A stretch of 64,000 nt of DNA from Thermoplasmata archaeon (GCA_021828195.1 JAKASQ010000002.1:27920-91919), one strand, 5' to 3'; positions 35,689 through 43,948 are shown, counted from the first letter of the stretch. Numbers and translations are program-made. Notes: generated by a model not told the origin, from the letters alone.

Positions 35689-36623
35689 CCCAAGACTCCA
35701 ACCGAGGTGGACATTGGGCGCAGTTCATCTTGGAGTTTCGAACATGTCCTGTACCGAAGATGTGGTTGTTTCTCCAACAGGCGCATAATGACGTCGCTGA
35801 GTTCCTCAGGGAAACCCGCCCGCACCTGACATGGGTCCTTCGGTCTCTCAGATTGGATGCCGATGATGGTATCCGTGCTCGACATTCCGTTCCGATAGTA
35901 CGGGTGTTTGCCGGTAGCGGCCTCGTACATTGTCACCCCGAGAGAGTACATGTCCGACCGGAAGTCCATGCTGCGTTTCTTTGGAGTGTCGAGTTGCTCC
36001 GGGGACAGGTAGGGCAGAGTGCCGACTGCAAGTCCTGGCGCGGTTAGAGACACGTCCCCGAGATCGAGAGCCATCCCCATATCGAGGAGCACGAACCCTC
36101 CATCGTCACGACGCATTATGTTCCCGGGCTTGATGTCACGGTGGATTGTCTTGCGGTCCCAGAGCCATTCGATTGCGCGGGACATTTCGATTCCGAGCCT
36201 GGCTATAGCGGCTGGAGGTAGCGGGCCGTCTTCACGGATGACGGTCTTCAGGTCTCTCCCTTCGACCCATTCCTCGGCGTAGTACAGCACCGACTCACCC
36301 CCCATGTTGCCCTTGGTCAGCGAGATTGGACCGAGCTTCACCAGTTCAGGGATATGTGCCCCGGAGATAATCCCGACTTCCCGTCGTGTCCGGGCTGCCA
36401 CCTCCTGCTCTTTTGGTTCATTCTCCGTGGCATCCTCGGTCGGGGGTGGAGGGCTTTCACTTGACGCGGTGAGCCACAGAATCTTGAGGGCTAGGCGTTG
36501 TCCGGACATCCTGACAGGGACCACGACCTTCTGCCCACCGCTCTTCATTGTCCCTACCACCTCCGCGCCAGGAACCAGCGCGGCGATCTCTTCCGGAGAA
36601 GGTGCACGCGCAACAGGAGCCAT
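35685..36623 (-). CDS. Hanks-type Ser/Thr protein kinase
   Basis: A 312-aa soluble kinase with a complete catalytic set: Lys47 in LALKIL, a Glu in the RREVG helix, HRDIKPGN at 161-168, DMG at 181-183 instead of DFG, an activation segment ending LPYLSPEQ, and DFRSDMYSLGVTMYEAATG. A Pro/Glu-rich insert (about residues 53-75) sits between the Lys strand and the Glu helix. No membrane segment or sensor domain is attached. The ATG follows the AbrB-like gene's stop directly, and its stop overlaps the next gene. Confidence 0.9.
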   Translation of the reverse strand: MAPVARAPSPEEIAALVPGAEVVGTMKSGGQKVVVPVRMSGQRLALKILWLTASSESPPPPTEDATENEPKEQEVAARTRREVGIISGAHIPELVKLGPISLTKGNMGGESVLYYAEEWVEGRDLKTVIREDGPLPPAAIARLGIEMSRAIEWLWDRKTIHRDIKPGNIMRRDDGGFVLLDMGMALDLGDVSLTAPGLAVGTLPYLSPEQLDTPKKRSMDFRSDMYSLGVTMYEAATGKHPYYRNGMSSTDTIIGIQSERPKDPCQVRAGFPEELSDVIMRLLEKQPHLRYRTCSKLQDELRPMSTSVGVLG

Positions 36624-36908
36624 CTAGTGGGCCCCGAGCAACTTCCTAGTTGTTCCCTTCTTGGTCTCTCCGGTAGGCTCTCCTAGTGGCTGCCTTACTG
36701 GACGAACCACGATACGAAGTTCGTTATCTCTCGCCTCAATTTCCCAGCCAAGGAGTGATTTCTCGTCAAGTCCAAATTGACGGGCAATCCCGGATGGAAT
36801 CGTCGTACGGAGCGACTTGCTCTTGGATTGTGCGGCGACTACACTTGTAACCTCCACTCCAGGTTCCCCCCCACGAGCAAGCATTACATTGCCTATTAAT
36901 CTACCCAT
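36624..36908 (-). CDS. AbrB/SpoVT-like DNA-binding regulator
   Basis: A 94-aa protein whose middle (SKSLRTTIPSGIARQFGLD and the strand ELRIVVRPV) matches the swapped-hairpin AbrB fold. Such proteins act as promoter repressors or antitoxins. It is the first gene of the operon with the kinase. A reverse-strand CTTATAGG at 36928-36935 lies about 24 nt upstream of the ATG, suggesting a leaderless message, and autorepression would be typical of the family. Confidence 0.75.
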   Translation of the reverse strand: MGRLIGNVMLARGGEPGVEVTSVVAAQSKSKSLRTTIPSGIARQFGLDEKSLLGWEIEARDNELRIVVRPVRQPLGEPTGETKKGTTRKLLGAH

Positions 36909-36927
36909 CTTAAGGCCGTTGCACCCA

Positions 36928-36943
36928 CCTATAAGTTAAATAC
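36928..36943. promoter_or_regulatory. Divergent TATA elements of the AbrB operon and the transposase
   Basis: CTTATAGG on the reverse strand (36928-36935) serves the AbrB-like gene, and GTTAAATAC (36935-36943) on the forward strand lies about 35 nt before the transposase ATG. The two overlap by one base, so the promoters probably compete. Confidence 0.45.
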
Positions 36944-36973
36944 AGGGTCGTCTGTTAGGTAGTATGATAGTCT

Positions 36974-38221
36974 ATGGGGCATGATGAAATGGACAAACGC
37001 CTGGCGCGGGGCAAGGAGATCGCCTCTCACCCCGAGACGATTGAGAAGATCGGGGTGGACGAGTGGTCGGTCCCCTCTCAAACCGGATTCGGGCGGTATC
37101 GTGTATGGTTCGTCGGGGACCTCCCCCGATGCTCCTGCCCCGACTACGAGAAGCGGGCCGGGCAGGAGGTCCCGTCCCCCTGCAAGCACATCTACGCGGT
37201 CCTCGACCTCCGACTCCGCGAGGTGGGGCAGTCCCTCTCGGCGCCGGAGCGGAAGCCCCGGAAGCAGTACCCGCAGCACCCGACCTACACCCGGGGTCAG
37301 ACTGCCGAAATGCGTCCCCTCGACTCGCTCCTCCACGACTTGGTCGCCGACGTGCCTGACCTACCCACCGTCACCGAGAAGGGAGGCCGCCCTGCGATCC
37401 CGCTCTCGGACGCCCTCTACTGCGCGATCCTCAAAGTCTACTCGGGGCTCTCGGGTCGCCGCGCTTGCGGGGTCTACGAGAACGTCTCGGACCGGGACCT
37501 CTTGGAGAGCGTCCCCAGCTACAACGTGGCCTCCCGGGCGCTCAACCGGCCGGAGGCCGCCGCCATTCTCTACCGCCTCCTCCAACTCAGCGCCGCGCCC
37601 CTCGCGGGCTTGGAGGAGGGCGGAGCGGTCGCCCCCGACAGCACGGGCGTCCAAACGACCTCCTTCGGTGGTTGGCGGGAGGAGAAGCAGGGCGAGAAGC
37701 GGGAGAAGAAATGGCTCAAGGTCCATGCCATCGTCGGGACCAAGACGCACATCGTAATCGACGCTCGGGTCCTCGACGCGAACTCGGCCGACTCCCCCCA
37801 GTTCGTCCCCCTCCTTCGTGGCACCTTCGAGGCGGGATTCCGGCCGTCCGCCGCCCTCGCGGACAAGGGCTACCTCTCGCGGGACAACTACACGGCGGCG
37901 ACGGAGATGGGCTTGGAGACGTTCATCCCCTTCAAGTCGAACAGCATCGAGGCGGGGCAGGGCTCCTCAGCGTGGCGGAAGGCCTACCACTTGTTCCAGG
38001 CGAACCGTGAGGAGTTCGACCGACGGTATCACCTCCGCTCCAACGTAGAATCCGCCTTCAGCGCCATCAAACGCAAGTTCGGGGAGCACGTCCGATCCCG
38101 GGCCACGGTGGCTCAGGTCAATGAGATTCTGGCGAAGCTCATCTGCTACAACCTGACCGTCGTGGTCCACGAGATGTTCGAGAACGGGATTGCGCCGGCG
38201 TTTTCATCGCGCCGGCCGTAG
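36974..38221 (+). mobile_element. Transposase with SWIM zinc finger and DDE domain
   Basis: A 415-aa insertion-sequence transposase. The N-terminus has a SWIM-type zinc finger (Cys53, Cys55, Cys70, His72; CSC then CKH). The catalytic DDE residues fit Asp222 (PDSTGVQTT), Asp297 (ADKGYLS) and Glu359 (NVESAFSAIKRKFG), as in IS4/IS5-type elements. The gene looks intact. I could not find convincing terminal inverted repeats, so the element's ends are not assigned; coordinates are those of the gene. It separates the kinase operon from the HEPN-like gene. Confidence 0.85.
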
Positions 38222-38228
38222 CGGTGGC

Positions 38229-38810
38229 GTGTCCGTCAGGAAGCGCGTAGTGGGCCGGGACCTCTCCGTGACGATATCTTCGGCCGAATCATTCCACGCT
38301 GTCGCCGCCCGGACCCTTGGGTTCATTCGAGGCCTGACTCCAGAAGGATCGACGAGAAAAGCTCCGTCGGGTATTGGCGAACTCGTCTGCTGCGCCACGA
38401 ACCTCTCCCTGGCCTTGGAACTCTACCTGAAAGCGCTCTACGTCCAGCGGGGAGACGAACCCCCTTCGACTCACGACCTCGGCGCGTTGTTTCAGGGGCT
38501 CTCGCACCGAGCGCGGGATTCCGTCGGCCGCCGGTTCGAGCGAATCAAGTCGAACGGACCCCGCGGAGTTTCTGCCTCGGTTACGATCTCCCGGGGTCCA
38601 GCTACCCCGCCCGCTTGGAGAGACTATTCGGCTGTTCCAAAGAGCCTACAAGAGATACTAACCCGGGCGGGCGACGGGTTCGTCACATGGCGATACCTCT
38701 TCGAGCATCACGCATGTCCCCCCGAGTACGAGGCGGTAGAGTTCGAGTACCTGCTTCTCCACTACGCCTGCGAGGCGGTTGCCGACGAGATCGCGAGCGC
38801 ACCCGTTTGA
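38229..38810 (+). CDS. HEPN-like domain protein
   Basis: A 193-aa protein resembling the HEPN fold: LALELYLKALYVQRGDEPPS followed by THDLGALFQGL is the typical first half, and RYLFEHH fits the RNase motif R-x4-H. HEPN proteins are common in toxin-antitoxin and anti-phage loci, often as RNases. No obvious nucleotidyltransferase antitoxin is adjacent. GTG at 38229 is preferred because a TTG at 38191 would lie inside the transposase gene. The TGA stop is part of repeat array C. Confidence 0.6.
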   Translation: MSVRKRVVGRDLSVTISSAESFHAVAARTLGFIRGLTPEGSTRKAPSGIGELVCCATNLSLALELYLKALYVQRGDEPPSTHDLGALFQGLSHRARDSVGRRFERIKSNGPRGVSASVTISRGPATPPAWRDYSAVPKSLQEILTRAGDGFVTWRYLFEHHACPPEYEAVEFEYLLLHYACEAVADEIASAPV

Positions 38811-38885
38811 ATCGAATCCCCCGGCCGTGAATCGAAACCCCTTTCGACGGGGAGGTTTCGATTCAAAGCGACCCCCGGCCGTGAA
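38806..38885. repeat. Repeat array C with inverted unit
   Basis: TTTGAATCGAATCCCCC (38806-38822) and GTGAATCGAAACCCC (38827-38841) are direct units; GGGGAGGTTTCGATTCAAA (38849-38867) is the inverted form, so the segment can fold into a hairpin with 12-nt perfect arms TGAATCGAAACC/GGTTTCGATTCA. CCCCCGGCCGTGAA then repeats at 38872-38885. It marks the right end of the accessory island. Confidence 0.6.
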
Positions 38886-38887
38886 CG

Positions 38888-39610
38888 ATGTCGGAGGGCT
38901 CCGCGGCTCGCGTGGATTCGGGCATCCCTTCCCTCACCGGGACCACGATCCGCCGAACGCTCGTCATTGGGCGACTGTACCTCGCTATCGGAACCGGTGT
39001 CTCTCTCCTGCTCACCTTGATTCTCGTGTTCGGGGCGCACTCCTCGACCGCGTTCGTACAGACCTTCCCCTTGGAGGTCCCGCTCTTCGCCGTCCTCGGC
39101 TCGATCGGGGGGCTGATGACGTTCACCAGCGATCGAACGAAGGGGGTATTCGAGTATCTCATCGCCTACGGCATCCGCCCTCGGACGCTCTTCATCAACG
39201 GCTTGCTCTCCGCCGCCGCTCTCACGGGTCTCATCCTCGGGTTCGCGCTCATGGTCGGGTTGGGGCTTGCGGCGACAGAGGGTATACTCCTAACTCCGGA
39301 TCTGTGGAAGTCCATCGGCCTCTACACGATCCCGATGAGCTTCGCGGGGGCGCTCTTCACGGCGACCGTGGGCATGATCTGGTCGTCCCTCTCGTCTCCC
39401 CGGACGGGAATCAACAGCCCCGTCGGCATCGCGCCGATGATCGGGATCGCTCCTACGCTCCTGGTCCTGATCGTCGCCGAGACGGGTCCTTCCTCCCAGT
39501 TCTACTATGTCACGGTGGGCGCCGCCGCCGTGATCATCGTGGGGGTCGCGATCCTTCTGGGGCTCTCCGGTCGGCTCATGGGCCGGGAGCGGTTCGTCTC
39601 CCCGCTCTGA
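38888..39610 (+). CDS. ABC-2 type transporter permease
   Basis: A 240-aa integral membrane protein with about six helices, including LAIGTGVSLLLTLILVFG, ALTGLILGFALMVGLGLAA and VTVGAAAVIIVGVAILLGL. SDRTKGVFEYLIAYGIRPRTL between helices 2 and 3 is the coupling region common in ABC-2 permeases. The ATP-binding subunit follows 13 nt later. The substrate is unknown; such two-gene exporters move lipids, drugs or peptides. Confidence 0.85.
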   Translation: MSEGSAARVDSGIPSLTGTTIRRTLVIGRLYLAIGTGVSLLLTLILVFGAHSSTAFVQTFPLEVPLFAVLGSIGGLMTFTSDRTKGVFEYLIAYGIRPRTLFINGLLSAAALTGLILGFALMVGLGLAATEGILLTPDLWKSIGLYTIPMSFAGALFTATVGMIWSSLSSPRTGINSPVGIAPMIGIAPTLLVLIVAETGPSSQFYYVTVGAAAVIIVGVAILLGLSGRLMGRERFVSPL

Positions 39611-39623
39611 ACGTAGGATTCTG

Positions 39624-40517
39624 ATGCCGAGCACTCCTCCCTTGGCCCTCGCACGGAACGCCCCGAACGGCGGGCATCGAATCGAGCTGCGAGGGGTCAG
39701 CTCCGGCTACCATGGCAAACGGATCCTCGAGGAGATCTCCTTCACCATCGAGGAACCCGCCGTCTACGTGGTGCTCGGACCGAACGGGGCCGGCAAGACC
39801 ACCTTGTTCCGGACCATCGCCGGGGTCCTCAACCCGTACTCTGGTTCCGTGGAGATCGATGGGGTGGACATCAATCAGCACGAAGCGCGGACCCGGCTCC
39901 AGTACCTTTCCCACATCGACGGCATACCAGACGCCCTTCGGGTGGAGGACGCCCTGAGGTTCTATGCGACGGTCGAAGGGGCGACGGCGGAGGACATCGA
40001 GGCGGTCATCGGCAAGCTCGGGATCCAGGAGTTGCGGACGAGCTTCTTCTCGGAGCTGAGCCAAGGGCAGAAGAAACGGGTCTCCATCGCCCGCGTCTTC
40101 CTCCAGGAACGGAACATCTACCTGCTCGACGAACCAACGGCCAACCTCGATCCGAAGCTCGCCCGCGAGGTCCGGGACCTCGTGCTCGGACTGAGCAGGG
40201 ACGACCTCGTGCTCTACTCCTCCCACAATCTGTTCGAGGCGAAGGAGATCGGGAAGTACGTCCTCGCCCTTCGAGCCGGAAGGATTGGCTACTTCGGCCC
40301 ACTGAGCGAGCTTCGGCCGGCGAAATACATCATTGGGGTCCGCGCGGAAGGGGCCGAGGGCGTCCTCGCGTCCTCCTCGAAGAAGGGCGATTACTACCTC
40401 CAGGAGCTCGCCGGTCCGGAGGAGGTGCCGAAGCTCATCGCGGAGCTCATGGCGAAGGGCGTCCAGATCCGCGAGGTCAAGGAGATGGAGAATCCCCTCG
40501 AAGACCTGTTCACCTAG
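39624..40517 (+). CDS. ABC transporter ATP-binding protein
   Basis: A 297-aa ATPase for the preceding permease. Walker A is GPNGAGKTT, the signature is ELSQGQKKRVSIARVF, Walker B is IYLLDEPTANLDPK and the switch His is in YSSHNLFEAKEI. The C-terminal 70 residues form the accessory domain typical of ABC-2 exporters. Confidence 0.93.
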   Translation: MPSTPPLALARNAPNGGHRIELRGVSSGYHGKRILEEISFTIEEPAVYVVLGPNGAGKTTLFRTIAGVLNPYSGSVEIDGVDINQHEARTRLQYLSHIDGIPDALRVEDALRFYATVEGATAEDIEAVIGKLGIQELRTSFFSELSQGQKKRVSIARVFLQERNIYLLDEPTANLDPKLAREVRDLVLGLSRDDLVLYSSHNLFEAKEIGKYVLALRAGRIGYFGPLSELRPAKYIIGVRAEGAEGVLASSSKKGDYYLQELAGPEEVPKLIAELMAKGVQIREVKEMENPLEDLFT

Positions 40518-40611
40518 TTCCGGGAGGGCGATACCCACCGGTGCGCGCGATTCGGCGAAGGGAGCGCGGCCTTAACGGGCCGCGTCGCCTCGTACGGGGC
40601 ACGGAGGCGCG

Positions 40612-41379
40612 ATGGGAGCAATCGTCCTCGGCACCAGCGGCTGGGACTACCCGGAGTGGGTCGGCCGGGTCTATCCCAAGCACCGCATTCCGGACCGGCT
40701 CGCCTACTACGCTCGCCTCTTTCCCGTTGTCGAAGTGAACTCGACGTTCTACCGCCTCCCTCCACCCGGAGTGGCCGCGTCCTGGGTGCGACGTACGCCG
40801 TCAAAGTTCCGTTTTGCGGCGAAGTTTCCGCAGACGATCACCCACGAGCAGCGTCTCGTGGGCACCGAAGAAGAGCTGCATCGGTTCCTGGCGGTGCTCA
40901 AACCGATCCGCGACGCAGGGAAGTTCGCAGCGGCGCTCCTGCAACTTCCGCCCTCGCTCGCCTTCGATCCGGGGATCGCCCGCACGTTCTACGAGAGCCT
41001 GCCGCGCGATCTGCCCGTGGCCGTGGAGTTCCGCGAGCCGTCCTGGCTCGCTCCGGAATCGTTCGAGCTGCTGCGGGAGTTCGGGTTCGCCTACGTGGTC
41101 GTCGACGAACCCCACCTACCGGCTCGGCTCGAGGTGACCGCCCCGTTCTCCTACGTCCGATGGCACGGACGCGGCGCGAAGCTCTGGTACGACTACACGT
41201 ACTCCGCGGAGGAGATCGATGCCTGGGTGCCCCGGGTGCGTGCGCTCGCCGAGAGGACCGACACGATCTACGGGTTCTTCAACAACCACTTCCGCGGCGA
41301 CGCCGCCGCGAACTGCCAGACGCTCGCCGAGCACCTCGGGCTACCACCGCCCCCCGGGGCCTCCCGGCTCGACGTCTGA
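40612..41379 (+). CDS. DUF72 family protein
   Basis: A 255-aa TIM-barrel protein of the DUF72 family, whose biochemical role is not established. The opening GTSGWDYPEWVGRVYP, the EVNSTFYRLP strand, KFRFAAKFPQTITHEQRL, VEFREPSW and YGFFNNHFRGDAAAN are the conserved blocks. It stands between the ABC genes and the TnpB element. Confidence 0.9.
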   Translation: MGAIVLGTSGWDYPEWVGRVYPKHRIPDRLAYYARLFPVVEVNSTFYRLPPPGVAASWVRRTPSKFRFAAKFPQTITHEQRLVGTEEELHRFLAVLKPIRDAGKFAAALLQLPPSLAFDPGIARTFYESLPRDLPVAVEFREPSWLAPESFELLREFGFAYVVVDEPHLPARLEVTAPFSYVRWHGRGAKLWYDYTYSAEEIDAWVPRVRALAERTDTIYGFFNNHFRGDAAANCQTLAEHLGLPPPPGASRLDV

Positions 41380-41514
41380 GCTCGTCCGGGAAGAAATCGG
41401 CGTGCGAAACGCTCCCCAGCCGGACCGTTTCAACCGCTCCCCTCCGGCCGCTTTAGACCCGCTCCGCCCGTCGAACCGTTTGTTATGACGGTGCCGGCGA
41501 GCGCAAGCCCCCCC

Positions 41515-41560
41515 AGCCCCTCCACTTGTAGGGGGGTTAGGGAGCCCCTTATACCCATAG
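41515..41560 (+). mobile_element. Probable left end of the TnpB element
   Basis: Before the tnpB gene a GC-rich inverted repeat (CCCCTCC at 41517-41523 with GGGGGG at 41531-41536) is followed by CCTTATACC, a possible promoter. Subterminal hairpins of this kind occur at IS200/IS605-family ends. The exact boundary is not determined. Confidence 0.35.
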
Positions 41561-41589
41561 AGCGCAAGGAATCATCGCTACCTCCGAAG

Positions 41590-42819
41590 ATGCATCCGCC
41601 CTCCAAGTTCCGTCTGTATCCGTTCCGGTCGCAGGAGAGGGAATTCCGGCGCCAACTCGAAGAGTTGCGGTTCCTCTGGAACCACGCGCTCGAACGGCGG
41701 CAGGAGGCGTGGCGGAAACCACGACGGTCCACCTCCCACGTGGACCCGTGCCGCGACCTCGCGCGGCGGAGAGCGTACGACACGGATGGGACCGGGCGCA
41801 TCTACGGCCACGTCGCGCAGGAGACGCTCGCTCGGCTCAACGACGCGTTCCAGCACTTCTTCCGCCGCGTGAAGGCAGGTGGCGAGCCCGGGTTCCCGCG
41901 CTTCAAGCGGGAGGTCGCCTCGATGTGCTACCCGGACTCGAACGGCTCGGCGACCATCGTCCCGGGTCGGAACGGGACCTGGCGGCTCCACCTGTCGATG
42001 GTCGGAGACCTCCCCATCAAGGTTCATCGATCATCGCCCGAGGGCCGCGTCAAGACCTGCACCGTGAAGCGGGAAGGAGACCGCTGGTTCGCCGTCCTCA
42101 CGTACGAGGTGCCGGACCCGTCTCTCCCGCCGGCCGCGCCGCCCATCTCCCCGGTCGGTGTGGACCTCGGGTTCGCCCGCCTCGCCACCCTCTCCGACGG
42201 GCAGGTCGTCGAGCCGCCGAAGGTCCTGCGCCGGTTCGAAGCACGCCTCTCTCGCGCCAATCGGGTCGTGTTCCGTAGGAAGGGGGGGTCGCACCGGCGC
42301 GAGAAGGCGGGGGTGCGACTGGCCCGGTGCCACGCCAAGGTGCGGGACCAGCGGCGGGACTTCGCGCATAAGGTCACGACCGGCTGGGTCCGCGACCACG
42401 ACCTGGTCGCCTTCGAGGACACGGACCTTCGACCCCGCATGGAGGGTGCGTTCCCGAAGTCCACCGCCGACGCAGGGTGGGGGATGCTCCGGCAGATGTC
42501 CCATTGCAAAGAGACGCGCCGCTCCGGGCGCCACGTCGAGGTCCCCACGAAGGGGACGACCCAGAACTGCGCGGGGTGTGGCCGTCTCCACGACCCGCCG
42601 CTCATGCTCAAGGACCGCATGTGCGAATGTCCGTGCGACGTACGACTCGACCGAGACTTGAACGCGGCGAGGAACATCCTCGCCCGCGCGTTTTGCGCAG
42701 TACCCGGGGGCACCGGGGAATCCACGCCCGTGGAGATCGGACCTCCACCGCACCGCAAGGGGCGGCGAGTCCGGTCGAAGAAGCGGGGACCGCCACGGGA
42801 CTCGGAGGTAGCACGATGA
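41590..42819 (+). CDS. tnpB: TnpB RNA-guided nuclease (IS200/IS605 OrfB)
   Basis: A 409-aa TnpB. KFRLYPFRSQEREFRRQLEE opens the wedge domain. RuvC residues are Asp192 (GVDLGFARLA), Glu276 (FEDTDL) and Asp356 (RDLNAARNI). The zinc ribbon has CAGC and then CECPC, the second pair being unusually close. ATG at 41590 gives the family's typical start; an upstream ATG at 41485 adds 35 unrelated residues. No tnpA is beside it, so the element is mobile only in trans, if at all. Confidence 0.92.
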   Translation: MHPPSKFRLYPFRSQEREFRRQLEELRFLWNHALERRQEAWRKPRRSTSHVDPCRDLARRRAYDTDGTGRIYGHVAQETLARLNDAFQHFFRRVKAGGEPGFPRFKREVASMCYPDSNGSATIVPGRNGTWRLHLSMVGDLPIKVHRSSPEGRVKTCTVKREGDRWFAVLTYEVPDPSLPPAAPPISPVGVDLGFARLATLSDGQVVEPPKVLRRFEARLSRANRVVFRRKGGSHRREKAGVRLARCHAKVRDQRRDFAHKVTTGWVRDHDLVAFEDTDLRPRMEGAFPKSTADAGWGMLRQMSHCKETRRSGRHVEVPTKGTTQNCAGCGRLHDPPLMLKDRMCECPCDVRLDRDLNAARNILARAFCAVPGGTGESTPVEIGPPPHRKGRRVRSKKRGPPRDSEVAR

Positions 42820-42828
42820 GCCCCGGAG

Positions 42829-42862
42829 GAAGCCCCCGAACGAGTTCGGGGGAGGATGTCAC
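42829..42862 (+). ncRNA. TnpB right-end hairpin, 3' part of putative guide (omega/re) RNA
   Basis: Just after the tnpB stop, CCCCCGAAC (42833-42841) pairs with GTTCGGGGG (42844-42852), followed by AGGATGTCAC. This closely resembles the conserved right end of IS605-family elements, which forms the scaffold of the TnpB guide RNA; the guide would be the flanking DNA from about 42863 onward. The 5' extent of the RNA, inside tnpB, is not defined. Confidence 0.6.
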
Positions 42863-43016
42863 GACCGTGTCCCTCGGGGCCGCTCCCGAGATGGTGTTCC
42901 CGGAACCGATCGAGCCCGGTCCCTTCTCCCCACCGAACCCACCGCGACCGTTCCCCCACGCCGAACGGATCCAACGTCACCTCTCACGGCCGACCCGACG
43001 CCCGCATCGCCGCGCG

Positions 43017-43736
43017 ATGACGCTCCCCTCCACTCCCAACCTCTTCCCCTGGCTCGCCCAGCGATTCTCCCCGGGGGAAGCGACCGTGTGGGTCGGCCCG
43101 CCCTCGGCAATCGAGCCGATGCTCGAACTCCTGTATGCCGGCAGCGCCGTCGCGCGCGGTCGGATCTCGCTGATCGAAGGATCGAACCGGTTCCATCCGT
43201 TCCGGATCGGAGAGTTGGGCCGCAGCCTCGGGGTGGACGCCACCTCCACGCTCGAACGAATTCGCATCGCGCGCTCGTTCACGGCCCACCAAACGGTCGC
43301 GCTCGTGGACGGGTGGTCGGCGGAAGCGCGCCACCGTCTCCCGACCCTGTTGGTCGGACACGGTCTTGTCTCGGGCCCGCTCGATGATCCCGAGGTCCCT
43401 GCCGACGAACGCGCGGCGCTCGCCTCCCACATGGCCCGCCGCCTCTCGACGCTGCTTCGCAAGGTACCGACCCCGCTCCTCTTGACGATGGAAGGCGGTC
43501 TCGATCGGTTCCCGGGCCTCGTCGAGGAAGGTCCCCGGCTCTACGACTACCTCTTGATCCAGCACCGTCCGAACGGACTCACATTGCGCGCGCTGCGGGA
43601 TGACTCCCGGTTCGAGCTCGTGCAACGTCCCTCGGGCCAGCGCGGACTCGACGAGTTCTCCGAAACGAACGAACGGGAGGTGATGCGATGGGACGCACCG
43701 CGCCGACGTACCGCCAAGCACTCGAAGAGCGGATGA
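43017..43736 (+). CDS. RecA/RadA-like protein without a Walker A motif
   Basis: A 239-aa protein with the core of the RecA fold: ISLIEGSNRFHPFRIGELGRSLGVD followed by TLERIRIARSFTAHQTVALVDG matches the strand-helix pattern after Walker A in RadA/RadB. The P-loop itself is replaced by VGPPSAIEPM, so ATP binding is doubtful. The C-terminal tail is basic (RRRTAKHSKSG). ATG at 43017 follows the TnpB element. It overlaps the small gene that precedes the polymerase. Confidence 0.7.
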   Translation: MTLPSTPNLFPWLAQRFSPGEATVWVGPPSAIEPMLELLYAGSAVARGRISLIEGSNRFHPFRIGELGRSLGVDATSTLERIRIARSFTAHQTVALVDGWSAEARHRLPTLLVGHGLVSGPLDDPEVPADERAALASHMARRLSTLLRKVPTPLLLTMEGGLDRFPGLVEEGPRLYDYLLIQHRPNGLTLRALRDDSRFELVQRPSGQRGLDEFSETNEREVMRWDAPRRRTAKHSKSG

Positions 43737-43948
43737 AACGCTGGGAGGCGTTCGGCCGCCTGCTCACGACCCCGGAGGAGCGGGCCGCATTCGAAACGCT
43801 CCGCACCGGCGCCCGTCGCTACGTCGCTCAGGCGACGAACGTCGGGAGTCCCGACCTCCTCGAATCGATCCTGCTCTCCGTCCTCCTCGACATGGCGCGA
43901 CGGATGCCGCCGATCGCTCCTCCCGCAGCCGATCCCGACGGATTGTGA
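43688..43948 (+). CDS. Small helical protein between RecA-like and polymerase genes
   Basis: An 86-aa, probably all-helical protein (RQALEERMKRWEAFGRLLTT, DLLESILLSVLLDMARRM) with a Pro-rich end. The start overlaps the RecA-like gene by 49 nt and the stop overlaps the polymerase GTG (GTGA). No family recognised. Tight coupling to both neighbours suggests a bridging subunit; this is inference. Confidence 0.7.
   Translation: MGRTAPTYRQALEERMKRWEAFGRLLTTPEERAAFETLRTGARRYVAQATNVGSPDLLESILLSVLLDMARRMPPIAPPAADPDGL

Noticed and set aside
31816..38885. CRISPR array
   Set aside because: The repeats are short, few, unequal in spacing and degenerate, one is inverted, and no cas gene is near.
41485..41589. 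Longer TnpB starting at 41485
   Set aside because: The extra 35 residues are Pro/Ser-rich and cover the element's left-end hairpin; TnpB proteins normally begin just before the KFRLYP segment.
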